Shown: in pieces, positions 47,962-57,212 of the stretch | How positions within the stretch are numbered: the stretch's first letter is position 1 | Layout of the letters: each line of letters begins with the position of its first letter | DNA from: Aequorivita capsosiphonis DSM 23843 | GTDB lineage: Bacteria > Bacteroidota > Bacteroidia > Flavobacteriales > Flavobacteriaceae | Reading direction: 5' to 3' | NCBI RefSeq assembly: GCF_000429125.1 | Contig: NZ_AUBG01000013.1 | Span: forward strand, 62,001-126,000 | Length of the DNA stretch: 64,000 bases | Position numbers and translations under genes: made by a program | Notes under the pieces: generated by a model | Told to the model about the DNA's origin: nothing | Database searches by the model: none | The model's input: the letters and a program-made list of their open reading frames with translations, nothing else

Positions 47962-48462
47962 TTAGAGAAGTGGTTTTAATGCTGAAAGATAATCCGGCTC
48001 TTCACCAATTTCCGGCACTTGTTGACTATAAATTACTTTTGCGTTTTCATCCAACACCACAACCGCTCTTGAATGAAGCCCTTTTAAATCACCAGTGGTC
48101 ATTTCTACGCCGTAGTTTTTTCCAAAACTACCATCACGGAAGTCAGAAAGATTTGTGACGTTGTCAATTTCTTCATCACTAACGAAACGTTTTTGCGCAA
48201 AAGGAAGGTCTCTCGAAATACAAAGCACTTTTGTGTTTTTCAATCCGGTTGCTTTTTCGTTGAATTTCCGTACTGAAGTAGCGCAGATATTGGTGTCTAT
48301 ACTCGGAAAGATATTCATTACTACGCGCGAGCCTTTATAGTCTGATAGTTTTTTTGAAGATAAATCTTCTGAGGTTAAATTGAAGTCGGGGGCGGTGTCG
48401 CCCACCTTTGGAAGTGTGCCAATTGTTTCTATATCGATTCCACCTAATTTTATATGTCCCAT
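47962..48462 (-). CDS. tpx: Thiol peroxidase (Tpx), lacking the usual resolving cysteine
   Basis: The 166-residue atypical 2-Cys peroxiredoxin keeps the peroxidatic Cys60 in SIDTNICATSVR and the family block CISRDLPFAQKRF, with Cys81 corresponding to E. coli Cys82. The resolving residue, Cys95 in E. coli (QSRFC), is replaced by Val (QKRFV). Tpx reduces hydroperoxides with thioredoxin. Here resolution must use Cys81 or an external thiol. It precedes dgkA by 1 nt. Confidence 0.92.
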   Translation of the reverse strand: MGHIKLGGIDIETIGTLPKVGDTAPDFNLTSEDLSSKKLSDYKGSRVVMNIFPSIDTNICATSVRKFNEKATGLKNTKVLCISRDLPFAQKRFVSDEEIDNVTNLSDFRDGSFGKNYGVEMTTGDLKGLHSRAVVVLDENAKVIYSQQVPEIGEEPDYLSALKPLL

Positions 48463-48556
48463 GTTTTGTTTTTTTTAAATGAAGCCTAAAGATAAGTATT
48501 CGTTCTATGTTAATGTGTCAATAACTTCTTAAAGAAAGCTTCTAGCAAAATTAAAA

Positions 48557-48587
48557 AAATCCCTCTACAAAATTTGTAAAGGGATTT
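48557..48587 (-). terminator. Terminator of the peroxiredoxin operon
   Basis: AAATCCCT/AGGGATTT form a stem that continues as TACAAA/TTTGTA with one mismatch. On the minus strand a T7 run follows. Confidence 0.85.
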
Positions 48588-48608
48588 CTCAATTGGGGAA
48601 TTATAAAT

Positions 48609-48857
48609 TTATCTATCTATGGATCCCAAAACTTTTTGTGCAAACGCATTCGCTGCATCTCGTTCTGGCATTCCGTCTTCAATCATTTGGTGAACTTCCA
48701 CGGCACCGCAAAGGTTGGTGATTAGTTCGCCAATGATATCGAGTTCTTCATCTGTGATTCTATTGTATTCCGTGTACGATTCCAAAACCTCAATACAGTT
48801 TTCAATCTGAGCTGTGGAATTGTTCCGTTGAAAGTGTCTAATTACTGGCAACTTCAT
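48609..48857 (-). CDS. DUF6952-type small protein of the peroxiredoxin operon
   Basis: The 82-residue protein is compact and acidic, with MKLPVIRHFQRN at its start and GAVEVHQMIEDGMPERDAAN in its second half. It overlaps the thioredoxin gene by 20 nt and ends the prx-trx unit. The same small gene follows thioredoxin in other Flavobacteriaceae as I recall them. No enzymatic motif is seen; a redox-linked role is inferred from the operon. Confidence 0.75.
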   Translation of the reverse strand: MKLPVIRHFQRNNSTAQIENCIEVLESYTEYNRITDEELDIIGELITNLCGAVEVHQMIEDGMPERDAANAFAQKVLGSIDR

Positions 48858-49152
48858 CTACAAGTCCTTTTAAGAGTTCAAATTTGTTGGTCTGTACTTG
48901 ATTTACCAATTTTCCATCTTTAAATGTAGCAAAAGTGGGTAGGTTATCAACACTGGCCATTTTTCTGCTTTCTGGAAATTTTTCTGCATCAACTATAACA
49001 AATTTATAGCCTTCAGTTTCCGTAGCCAATTTTTTGAACTTTGGTTTCATCACTCTACAGTTGCCGCACCATCCGGCAGAAAACTGTACGATCACGTTTT
49101 TTTCTTCCTCGATAAGCTGTTGTAAGCTATCGTCTTTTAGTTCCAAAAACAT
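48838..49152 (-). CDS. Thioredoxin-family protein
   Basis: The 104-residue thioredoxin-fold protein has the active site WCGNC (Cys29, Cys32) and cis-Pro in NLPTFATF. The middle Gly-Asn pair differs from the GP of classical thioredoxin, which changes redox potential. It lies 4 nt after the peroxiredoxin gene and probably recycles that enzyme. Confidence 0.9.
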   Translation of the reverse strand: MFLELKDDSLQQLIEEEKNVIVQFSAGWCGNCRVMKPKFKKLATETEGYKFVIVDAEKFPESRKMASVDNLPTFATFKDGKLVNQVQTNKFELLKGLVDEVASN

Positions 49153-49156
49153 TATT

Positions 49157-49792
49157 TTAGTTTCTTAAGTAAGTTGCTACACCTTCACGAGTTGCGAACA
49201 TAGCTTCTTTTCCTTCTTCCCAGTTTGCTGGACAAACTTCACCTTTTTCCTGAACGTGCGTGTAAGCATCAACTAGTCTAAGGTATTCGTTTACATTTCT
49301 TCCCAATGGCATATCGTTTACACTTTCGTGGAAGATTTTTCCTTCTTCATCAATAAGGTACGTTGCACGGTAAGTAACATTGTCTCCTTCTACAGTGTAT
49401 AATCCAGTTTCTTCGTCGTATTTTTCATTGGCAATATCAAGAATTCCAAGTGCGTTAGAAAGATTTCTGTTTGTGTCAGCCAATAATGGGTAAGTTACCC
49501 CTTCAATACCACCGTTGTCTTTTGCAGTGCTTAACCACGCAAAGTGAACTTCTGGGGTATCACAAGACGCTCCAATAACTATTGTATTTCTATCTTCAAA
49601 TTTTGAAAGAGCCTCTTGAAAAGAATGAATTTCAGTTGGGCAAACGAAGGTAAAATCTTTTGGATACCAGAAAAGCAATACTTTTTTATTGTTTTTTTTA
49701 GCTTCTTCTAAAACGTTTACTTTAAAAGTGTCTCCCATTTCATTCATTGCATCTACTGAAATGTTTGGGAATTTTTTTCCTACTAATGACAT
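49157..49792 (-). CDS. Typical 2-Cys peroxiredoxin (AhpC/Prx1 family)
   Basis: The 211-residue protein has peroxidatic Cys51 in FTFVCPTE and the resolving Cys near residue 170 in GEVCPANWEEG. It reduces hydrogen peroxide and organic peroxides using thioredoxin; the next gene encodes a suitable donor. A promoter -7 element TATCTTTG lies at 49838-49831. Confidence 0.93.
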   Translation of the reverse strand: MSLVGKKFPNISVDAMNEMGDTFKVNVLEEAKKNNKKVLLFWYPKDFTFVCPTEIHSFQEALSKFEDRNTIVIGASCDTPEVHFAWLSTAKDNGGIEGVTYPLLADTNRNLSNALGILDIANEKYDEETGLYTVEGDNVTYRATYLIDEEGKIFHESVNDMPLGRNVNEYLRLVDAYTHVQEKGEVCPANWEEGKEAMFATREGVATYLRN

Positions 49793-49830
49793 AGTTTTTA
49801 TATTTTATTTTGATTAATAATTTTCTACTG

Positions 49831-49838
49831 CAAAGATA
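49831..49838 (-). promoter_or_regulatory. -7 promoter element of the peroxiredoxin operon
   Basis: TATCTTTG on the minus strand, 39 nt upstream of the ATG, fits TAnnTTTG. The rest of the gap to nhaC (49793-50109) shows no gene. Confidence 0.5.
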
Positions 49839-50109
49839 GAAACAAGCTTAAAATATAGTAGGATTCTTGAATGGATTAATTTATGAGTCGATAGGTTTTA
49901 ACAATAGGTTAAATTTTTAACAATAAATAAAAACTATGACTGAAGTTATTTACGTACATCAGAGTTTGACAACATTAATTCAGGTTAAAAATGAATCTTG
50001 TCCAAAAGATCATTATGCTTCTTATTCTGATAGTTTTAGTGAAGCAATAAACTTTAGATACTTAAGATTTCATCTAATTAAAGGTTTGTGGAACCTTGGA
50101 TCGCAGAAA

Positions 50110-51603
50110 TCATGCACTCTTGGGAGAAGCTAATTCTCTAATTTTTATTCGGAAAGCAGCAAACAGTAAAGTCATAAACGGACTCAACCAATTAAATACG
50201 GCATAACCGGCATAATGAAGCGTATCAACACCCAAGACGCCGCTATGGTATGCGCCACAGGTATTCCAAGGAACTAATACTGAAGTGACCGTTCCACTGT
50301 CCTCAAGCGTTCGCGAAAGGTTTTCGGGTGCCAATCCTTTATCCTTAAAAGCTTGTGCATACATTTTTCCGGGAATCACAATTGCCAAATACTGATCGCT
50401 GGCAGTAACATTTAACGCTAAACAGCTTACAACTGTACTTGCAAAAAGTCCGAAAGTGGTATGAAATAATTTTAGTAAAGCGCTGCTGATCGCTGCTAAG
50501 GCGCCAATAGCATCCATGATTCCGCCAAATACCATCGCACAAAGGATTAGCCAAACAGTGTTCAACATTCCGGACATTCCTCCAGAGGAAAATAGATCTT
50601 TTAAGGCTTCGTTTTCCGTTGGGATGGCGCTGTCCACCGTAATTGCATTCATGATACCCTTATAACCACTTTCGAAAGTTAAAGAAGTGCCACCGCCAAT
50701 GGCGGCCACAATCTCTGGTTGAAAAATTAGCGCGGCTACCCCTCCAAGCAAGGAGCCAATTAATAAAGCGATAAGTGGTGGTGTTTTTTTTATGATCATC
50801 ACAATAACTGCGAGCGGCACAAGAAACAACCACGGACTTACATTGATAGACTCTTTTACTGCGGCCAAAATTAAATGTGTGTCTGCCGTTCCTGAAGGAT
50901 CTATGTTCAAGCCAATAATTATAAACACTATTAAAGTAACAACTAACGTAGGGATGGTGGTGTAAAGCATATACTTTATGTGAGTGAACAAATCTGTACC
51001 TGCCATAGCCGGTGCCAAGTTTGTAGTGTCACTTAAAGGAGAGATTTTATCGCCAAAATAAGCTCCTGAAAGAATAGCTCCAGCTGTCATTCCCAAAGGA
51101 ATGTTCATGGCATCTGCTATTCCAACTAAGGCAATCCCTACGGTTGCTGAAGTTGTCCAGCTACTTCCGGTTGCTATTGAAATGATTGCACAAATAATTA
51201 CACAGGAAGCTAAGAATATTGTTGGATTTAAGATTTGTAGGCCATAATAAATCATGGTGGGTATGATTCCGCTTATAAGCCAAGTTCCCGCCAAGGCTCC
51301 AACCATTAATAATATTAAAATTGCACCCGCTGTAGATTTTACGTTTACGGCAACTTCCTCTATCATTTGGTCAAACTTCACTTTGTTGAAGAACCCCACG
51401 ATTGCGGCAACGGCACCACCCATTAAGAGAATAAATTGGTTACTTCCGCTCAAAGCATCATCACCATAGGCAAAAAACACATTGTAGAACAACATTATTA
51501 TAAGTGCAACGACAGGAATTAGCGCTTCCCAGATATTCAATTCAACATTTTCTACAACTTCGTCATCTTTGGGATCTGTAGGCTTAATATCTTGACTTTG
51601 CAT
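50110..51603 (-). CDS. nhaC: Na+/H+ antiporter, NhaC family
   Basis: The 497-residue membrane protein has about 11-12 segments. The conserved NhaC blocks are visible: SIATGSSWTTSATVGIALVG, AGAILSGAYFGDKISPLSDT and late LVPWNTCGAYHSGVLGV. It exchanges Na+ for H+, in keeping with a marine or saline habitat. It stands alone with its own upstream region. Confidence 0.92.
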   Translation of the reverse strand: MQSQDIKPTDPKDDEVVENVELNIWEALIPVVALIIMLFYNVFFAYGDDALSGSNQFILLMGGAVAAIVGFFNKVKFDQMIEEVAVNVKSTAGAILILLMVGALAGTWLISGIIPTMIYYGLQILNPTIFLASCVIICAIISIATGSSWTTSATVGIALVGIADAMNIPLGMTAGAILSGAYFGDKISPLSDTTNLAPAMAGTDLFTHIKYMLYTTIPTLVVTLIVFIIIGLNIDPSGTADTHLILAAVKESINVSPWLFLVPLAVIVMIIKKTPPLIALLIGSLLGGVAALIFQPEIVAAIGGGTSLTFESGYKGIMNAITVDSAIPTENEALKDLFSSGGMSGMLNTVWLILCAMVFGGIMDAIGALAAISSALLKLFHTTFGLFASTVVSCLALNVTASDQYLAIVIPGKMYAQAFKDKGLAPENLSRTLEDSGTVTSVLVPWNTCGAYHSGVLGVDTLHYAGYAVFNWLSPFMTLLFAAFRIKIRELASPKSA

Positions 51604-51836
51604 AGGGAGTTTTTATAATGGATTGTAATGTTACGATTTTATGGAAAATTGTGCAACTAACATGGCAATTATAGCTCCGATAGCCTGATATAAAAATTAT
51701 AATGATTCATAATCTTAATTATATGCACTTTAACCTGTGAAAAGTGAATATTAACGAGAATATGGATCATTATTGCTTAATATTAAATATTTGCTATTCA
51801 TTTGCACTTGAATTTTACAATTTTAATAATATTTGA

Positions 51837-53273
51837 ATGAGAGATATTTTTCTTCTTTTTACATTTTTATTTTCTTTATCCATTGCTGCTCAAGTTGGAA
51901 TAGGAACGACCAATCCAGACCCCTCCAGTATTCTGGATATTTCCTCAACAAATAAAGGATTGCTAATCCCGCGAGTTCAACTTACAAACACTACAACTAA
52001 AAACCCGGTTTCGAATGCTGTTGAAAGTATATTGGTTTACAACACCAATAACGTGGGTGATGTAAAAAAAGGATTTTATTATTGGACTGGATCTGAATGG
52101 AAAACACTAACTCCTGCTGAAGGTGGGGGTGGTTCTGAAGGTTGGAACCTAGAAGGTAATAGTGTCGGAAATAATGATTTTTTGGGAACTACAAATGACA
52201 AACCATTAGTTATAAAGACTCATAATATAAATCGAACAAGAATTACTACGAAAGGTCAAATTGAGGTTTTGAATACTGGTAACTCAATTTTCTTGGGGCA
52301 AGAAAATGGACTTAATGATGATTTGAATAATCGCACCAATATTTTTATAGGATATCAATCCGGAAAGAATAATAGAGGAAGCAATAATATAATAATAGGT
52401 GAATTAGGTTTAAGTGAGGATCGCGGAGCAACTTCTAATATTGGAATAGGCAAAAATGCCTTAAAAATGAATGGAGGGTCCAACAATATCGCTTTTGGTG
52501 AGTTAGCTTTGAGTTCAAATCAAAATGCCAGTTCAAATATTGCGATTGGAAAACAAGCGGGACAACAGAATTCAGGTTCAAATAATATTATTTTAGGGGA
52601 ATTAGCGCTAAGTGAAAATCGTGGTTCAAGCTCGAATATAGTAATTGGGAGAGAAGCCGCAAAACAGAATTCTGGCACAAATAATATCGTTTTGGGAGAA
52701 TTAGCTCTTAGAGGAGATCGAGGCGCAAGTTCAAATATCGTCATTGGAAAAAAAGCGGGGGAAATGAATTCCGGTTCTAAAAACATAATTATTGGCGAAA
52801 ATACTTTGATTGCAGATCAAGGTGGATCTAATAATGTTCTGTTAGGTTTTGAGGCTGGAAAAATATTAGCCGGAAGCAACAATACATTTTTGGGATATCA
52901 AGCTGGATCAACTGCACAATATAGTATAAGTAATTCATCAGCAATAGGTAATGGAGCCATTGTTACTGCCAGTAATCAAATCGTACTGGGGAACTCAGCT
53001 GTTACCCAAGTTAGAGCATTTGGAAATTTAGTTGTAGGAGGTGCCAATCCATATATTCTTCCAAACACAAGAGGTAACAATGGGCAAGTTTTAAAAATTA
53101 ATGGTCTAGGAATTGTAAGCTGGCAGCCAGATCTAGTTGCAAGTCCCCGTCCTGAAAACAGTGCAACTCTTGAAGATATTGAAAGTCTGCGTGCATTAAT
53201 AACAGAGCAGCAAAGAGAAATTAATGAACTAAAGGATATGTTGCAACAAGTTTTATCTTCAGAGAGAAATTAA
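51837..53273 (+). CDS. Secreted YadA-head-like beta-roll repeat protein
   Basis: The 478-residue protein has a signal peptide (IFLLFTFLFSLSIAAQ). An N-terminal domain (VGIGTTNPDPSSILDISSTN... GLLIPRVQLTNT...FYYWTGSEWKTL) is shared by many flavobacterial surface and tail-fibre-like proteins. Repeats of about 25 residues follow at about 165-360 (GSNNIIIGELGLSEDRGATS, SNIVIGREAAKQNSGTNN), each with the SNNIxIG pattern of YadA/Hep_Hag left-handed rolls. A C-terminal heptad coiled coil ends the chain (LEDIESLRALITEQQREINE). No membrane anchor is present. A trimeric adhesin or fibre role is inferred. Confidence 0.8.
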   Translation: MRDIFLLFTFLFSLSIAAQVGIGTTNPDPSSILDISSTNKGLLIPRVQLTNTTTKNPVSNAVESILVYNTNNVGDVKKGFYYWTGSEWKTLTPAEGGGGSEGWNLEGNSVGNNDFLGTTNDKPLVIKTHNINRTRITTKGQIEVLNTGNSIFLGQENGLNDDLNNRTNIFIGYQSGKNNRGSNNIIIGELGLSEDRGATSNIGIGKNALKMNGGSNNIAFGELALSSNQNASSNIAIGKQAGQQNSGSNNIILGELALSENRGSSSNIVIGREAAKQNSGTNNIVLGELALRGDRGASSNIVIGKKAGEMNSGSKNIIIGENTLIADQGGSNNVLLGFEAGKILAGSNNTFLGYQAGSTAQYSISNSSAIGNGAIVTASNQIVLGNSAVTQVRAFGNLVVGGANPYILPNTRGNNGQVLKINGLGIVSWQPDLVASPRPENSATLEDIESLRALITEQQREINELKDMLQQVLSSERN

Positions 53274-53292
53274 AAAGAAATACTTTATAACT

Positions 53293-53328
53293 AAAAAGAC
53301 TCCTAAAAATATATTTAGGAGTCTTTTT
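53293..53328. terminator. Bidirectional terminator
   Basis: AAAAAGACTCCTAAA and TTTAGGAGTCTTTTT form a perfect 15-bp stem with a 6-nt loop between convergent genes; A and T runs serve both directions. Confidence 0.9.
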
Positions 53329-53346
53329 AGTTAGTAGAATTAAATT

Positions 53347-54546
53347 TTACAACACCCCAACCTCAACCATACATTCGCGCATCATTTTGTAAGTACGCTC
53401 AATATCATTGTCCAAACCAATGGAAAAGCGAATCAAGCCATCACTAAGTCCCATTTCTTTTTGTTCATCTTCAGGTATTTCAGAAGAAGTAGAGGAGCCG
53501 GGCGCGCTGAAAAGCGTTTTATAAAATCCTAAACTCACTGCTAAATAACCAAGGTTTCGTTCTTGCATCATCTCCATTAACTCATTGGCTTTATCAATTC
53601 CGCCAACGTCAACCGTTAACATGCCACCGAAACCGTATTCTTTGTTCATCATTTGTTTGAAAAGCTCATGACCAGAATGTGACTTTAAGCCCGGATAAAC
53701 GGTTTTTAGACCATCCGCTTCAAATTTTTCGGCTAGATACAATGCGTTTTCACTGTGCTGCTTTACACGAATATGAAGTGTTCTAAGGTTTTTTAAAATG
53801 GAAGCTGCTCGCAAACTATCCATGGCTGGGCCAAGAAGCATATTTGCGCCGTCGTTTACACTTCTCAGGCTATCGATAAATTCCTGGGTCCCACAAGCTA
53901 CTCCGCCCATAGTGTCGCTACTCCCGTTGATGAATTTTGTTAAACTGTGTAAAACTACATCCGCACCCATTTCTGCAGGAGATAAGCTTAGCGGCGAAAA
54001 AGTATTGTCAACCAACAACTGAAGCTTATGCTTTTTTGCAATTTTTGAAAGGCCTTCGATATCTGCGATCTCCAAAAGTGGATTGCTCACAGTTTCACAG
54101 TAAAGTATTTTAGTGTTTTTAGTAATTGACGCTTCTACTTGCTCGAGATTGGTAATATCTACAAAAGCGGTTTCAATGTTTAAGCGCGGTGCGAAGTTTT
54201 TCAGAAAAGCATATGTACCACCATAGATGGTTCTGCTGGAAACAACGTGATCTCCGGCTTGACAAAGCTGTAAAATAGCAGGAGTTATTGCGCCCATGCC
54301 ACTGGCAGCAACGTTTGCCGTTTCTGTACCTTCCATTGCGGCCAATGCTTGCCCCAAATGTAAGTTTGAAGGTGTAGAGTGGCGGGAATATAAATAACAC
54401 CCATCTGCGTTTCCTTCAAAAGTGTCAAACATTGTTTTTGCTGAAAGAAAAGTATATGTGGAAGAATCTGAAATGGAAGGATTTACACCTCCAAATTCGC
54501 CAAAGTATTGTAAATCTTGAATTTTGTCTGCTGGTTTGAATGCCAT
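53347..54546 (-). CDS. Cys/Met-metabolism PLP enzyme (methionine gamma-lyase / cystathionine synthase type)
   Basis: The 399-residue fold-type I PLP enzyme has YSRHSTPSNLHLGQALAAME, ASGMGAITPAIL, the domain LYCETVSNPLLEI...LLVDNTFSPL, and the PLP Lys in HSLTKFINGSSD. It matches the family of cystathionine gamma-synthase, gamma-lyase and methionine gamma-lyase. Which reaction applies cannot be told from motifs. The ATG at 54546 is preferred to an upstream start because the family begins shortly after it. Confidence 0.88.
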   Translation of the reverse strand: MAFKPADKIQDLQYFGEFGGVNPSISDSSTYTFLSAKTMFDTFEGNADGCYLYSRHSTPSNLHLGQALAAMEGTETANVAASGMGAITPAILQLCQAGDHVVSSRTIYGGTYAFLKNFAPRLNIETAFVDITNLEQVEASITKNTKILYCETVSNPLLEIADIEGLSKIAKKHKLQLLVDNTFSPLSLSPAEMGADVVLHSLTKFINGSSDTMGGVACGTQEFIDSLRSVNDGANMLLGPAMDSLRAASILKNLRTLHIRVKQHSENALYLAEKFEADGLKTVYPGLKSHSGHELFKQMMNKEYGFGGMLTVDVGGIDKANELMEMMQERNLGYLAVSLGFYKTLFSAPGSSTSSEIPEDEQKEMGLSDGLIRFSIGLDNDIERTYKMMRECMVEVGVL

Positions 54547-54975
54547 GATTGTAGTTTTATCGTTGTATGGCAAATTTGCGAAAATTAAAAGAAGTGGTCA
54601 AATTTATAACAACTCCTTTTCTAAGATTTAATTTTCTAAAGCGAAATTATCAGTTAGGGGTCCATTAGAAGACCTAAGCTGATTTAATCTCCTTCTCGTA
54701 TCACAAATATTAAATTTTCATAATATTTCAGAATTAGAGTCATAATCAAAGCCTAAACCATTATATCTTTTTTCACCAATAACTGAAAATGAAAAAATTA
54801 CAAGAAATTTTTCCCCCTTCAATAGAAATAAAATATGATATTTCAGAAATCCAAAAATAGTACCTTCAAAACTTCAATTCAACTGTCCTAAACACTTTTT
54901 ATACCTGTAAGCTTCTAACGCAAAAACTCCTTAAACTTTTAAACTCCTAAACTTTTAAACTATTAACCAGTATTG

Positions 54976-54983
54976 TACCTTTG
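54976..54983 (+). promoter_or_regulatory. -7 promoter element of lpd
   Basis: TACCTTTG fits TAnnTTTG and lies 25 nt before the ATG at 55009. Just upstream (54928-54966) an imperfect tandem of AAACTTTTAAACTCCT fills the -33 region; no clear TTTG is seen there. The rest of the gap from 54574 holds no gene. Confidence 0.55.
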
Positions 54984-55008
54984 CAACTTCATTTTAAAAA
55001 AGATAAAG

Positions 55009-56412
55009 ATGGCAAAATATGATGTAGCAGTAATTGGTTCAGGCCCCGGTGGCTATGTTGCCGCAATTCGTTGTGCACAATTGGGTTTGAAAACCGCAAT
55101 CATTGAAAAATATGATGTTATGGGGGGAACTTGCCTTAACGTAGGTTGTATTCCCAGTAAAGCCTTGCTGGATTCGTCACATCATTATGAAGATGCAATA
55201 AAACATTTTGAAGAGCACGGAATTGAAATTCCAGGCGATATAAAGCTAAACTTCAAAAAAATGATTGAACGTAAAGCCTCTGTTGTAGATCAAACTACCA
55301 AAGGAATTGCGTTTTTGATGGACAAAAATAAAGTTGATGTTTTCACAGGAATGGGTGCCTTTAAAGATGCAACCCATATTGAAATCACCAATGGAAAGAA
55401 AAAAGATACCATTGAAGCAAAAAACACTATAATCGCTACAGGAAGTAAGCCTTCAACACTTCCATTTATCAAATTGGATAAGGATCGCGTTATCACTTCA
55501 ACTGAAGCTTTAAGTTTAAAGGAAGTTCCAAAACATCTTCTTGTAATTGGAGGAGGCGTTATTGGGCTGGAACTTGGGCAAGTATATCGCCGTTTAGGGG
55601 CAGAAGTTACTGTGATTGAATATTTAGATCGTATTATCCCAACTATGGATGCTGCACAGAGCAAGGAGCTGATGAAAGCGATGAAGAAACAAGGTGTGAA
55701 ATTCAATCTTTCACATAAAGTTTCGGCAGTTTCGAAAAAAGGAAAAGAGATAACCGTTACGGCTACTGATAAAAAAGATAAAGAAGTTACTTTTAAAGGG
55801 GATTACTGTTTAGTTTCCGTAGGAAGAAAACCTTATACCGATGGTTTAAAAGCTGAAAATGCAGGAGTGAAAATCACGGAACGCGGTATGATTGACGTTA
55901 ATGATCACCTTCAAACCAATATCAAAAATATCTACGCTATTGGCGATGTAGTTCGCGGAGCAATGCTTGCCCATAAAGCTTCGGAAGAAGGAACGATGGT
56001 TGCAGAAATAATAGCTGGACAAAAACCACATATCAATTACAACTTAATTCCTGGTGTGGTTTATACTTGGCCTGAAGTTGCATCTGTTGGAAAAACAGAA
56101 GAGCAATTAAAAGAAGGGAATGTGGAATATAAATCAGGTCAATTCCCGATGCGTGCATTAGGAAGAAGCCGCGCTAGTGGAGATTTAGATGGTTTTGTAA
56201 AAATACTTTCAGATAAAGAGACTGATGAAGTATTAGGCGTTCATATGGTAGGAGCCAGGGTTGCCGATTTAATTGCGGAAGCAGTAGTAGCGATGGAATA
56301 TCGTGCAAGTGCTGAAGACATAGCTAGAATGAGCCACGCACACCCAACCTATGCCGAGGCAGTAAAAGAAGCCGCACTTGCTGCAACTGAAAATAGACCT
56401 ATACACATTTAA
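55009..56412 (+). CDS. lpdA: Dihydrolipoyl dehydrogenase (E3)
   Basis: The 467-residue flavoenzyme has FAD motif GSGPGGYVAAI at about 10-20, the redox disulfide GGTCLNVGCIPSK (Cys42, Cys47), NAD motif GGGVIGLELG, and the C-terminal HAHPTYAEAVKEA with the active His. It reoxidises lipoyl groups of the pyruvate and 2-oxoglutarate dehydrogenase complexes and the glycine cleavage system. It is monocistronic with a clear promoter and terminator. Confidence 0.96.
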   Translation: MAKYDVAVIGSGPGGYVAAIRCAQLGLKTAIIEKYDVMGGTCLNVGCIPSKALLDSSHHYEDAIKHFEEHGIEIPGDIKLNFKKMIERKASVVDQTTKGIAFLMDKNKVDVFTGMGAFKDATHIEITNGKKKDTIEAKNTIIATGSKPSTLPFIKLDKDRVITSTEALSLKEVPKHLLVIGGGVIGLELGQVYRRLGAEVTVIEYLDRIIPTMDAAQSKELMKAMKKQGVKFNLSHKVSAVSKKGKEITVTATDKKDKEVTFKGDYCLVSVGRKPYTDGLKAENAGVKITERGMIDVNDHLQTNIKNIYAIGDVVRGAMLAHKASEEGTMVAEIIAGQKPHINYNLIPGVVYTWPEVASVGKTEEQLKEGNVEYKSGQFPMRALGRSRASGDLDGFVKILSDKETDEVLGVHMVGARVADLIAEAVVAMEYRASAEDIARMSHAHPTYAEAVKEAALAATENRPIHI

Positions 56413-56435
56413 TCAAAAATGGGTTTTAATTATAT

Positions 56436-56469
56436 AAAAAATGTCGGCAAATTTGCCGACATTTTTTTT
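56436..56469. terminator. Bidirectional terminator between lpd and sodC
   Basis: AAAATGTCGGC and GCCGACATTTT form a perfect 11-bp stem with a 6-nt loop. T and A runs flank it for both directions. Confidence 0.9.
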
Positions 56470-56489
56470 GCTTAATAAATCATGGGAAT

Positions 56490-57086
56490 TTATTCAATAA
56501 CTCCTCCACAAGCTACGCGTCCACCAGCATCACCAGTTGGTTGCGTTGTAAAGTCATCTGTACCCGCGTGAACAATTACCGCTTTTCCGAGTATATCTTT
56601 GTTTTCGTCACCACAACCTATACACCATTCGTCGGTTTGCATAGAGATACTTCCGTTACCATCTGCATCAGCTTCAAAGTTGCCAATGTCTCCTTTGTGA
56701 TATCCGTCTGAATCACCCCATTTCCCATGTTTTTGATGTGTAGGGTTCCAGTGTCCGCCAGAAGATTTTCCATCTTCAGAACTACAATCGGCTTTTTCGT
56801 GAAGGTGAATTGCGTGGGTTCCTGGCTTTAATCCAGAAAATTTCGCATCCATTTTAACCATTCCATTTTCTTCGGTAAAATTGACCGTACCCTGAGCAGT
56901 GCTTCCGCTTTTTGGTTCCATAGTTACAGAAACCGTTTTTGGTTGCATATCGTTTTGATCAGCAGTGTCGTCCATCTGAACGGTGTCATTCATCTGGTCC
57001 ATATTATCTGCATCTTTTTTTTCATTTTTACAGCTTACGAATGCAAAGATCGCAGTAGCTGTAAGTAATAATCCTAATTTTTTCAT
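56490..57086 (-). CDS. sodC: Lipoprotein Cu/Zn superoxide dismutase
   Basis: The 198-residue protein has a lipoprotein signal with Cys19 (LLTATAIFAFVSC) and an acidic Met/Asp-rich tether of about 30 residues. The Cu/Zn SOD domain keeps the metal ligands: HLHE (two Cu His), GGHWNPTHQKHG and GYHKGDIGNF (Zn site), VIVHAG (last Cu His). The disulfide Cys lie in KADC and RVACG. It disproportionates superoxide at the cell surface. The Met/Asp tether could bind copper, which is speculative. Confidence 0.92.
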   Translation of the reverse strand: MKKLGLLLTATAIFAFVSCKNEKKDADNMDQMNDTVQMDDTADQNDMQPKTVSVTMEPKSGSTAQGTVNFTEENGMVKMDAKFSGLKPGTHAIHLHEKADCSSEDGKSSGGHWNPTHQKHGKWGDSDGYHKGDIGNFEADADGNGSISMQTDEWCIGCGDENKDILGKAVIVHAGTDDFTTQPTGDAGGRVACGGVIE

Positions 57087-57212
57087 TGGAAGTTCTTTTA
57101 GTTAATGTTGATTTTAATAATAAAGGTACTGTTTCGGTTTTCTCTGAACAAAAATTTTAACAAACCTTAGCATTTCAGATTTTGAAGCCAAGAATAATAT
57201 ATTTCTTTTCAA

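Noticed and set aside
49936..50133. 65-residue frame between the peroxiredoxin and nhaC genes
   Set aside because: It overlaps the end of nhaC on the opposite strand and reads like chance sequence.
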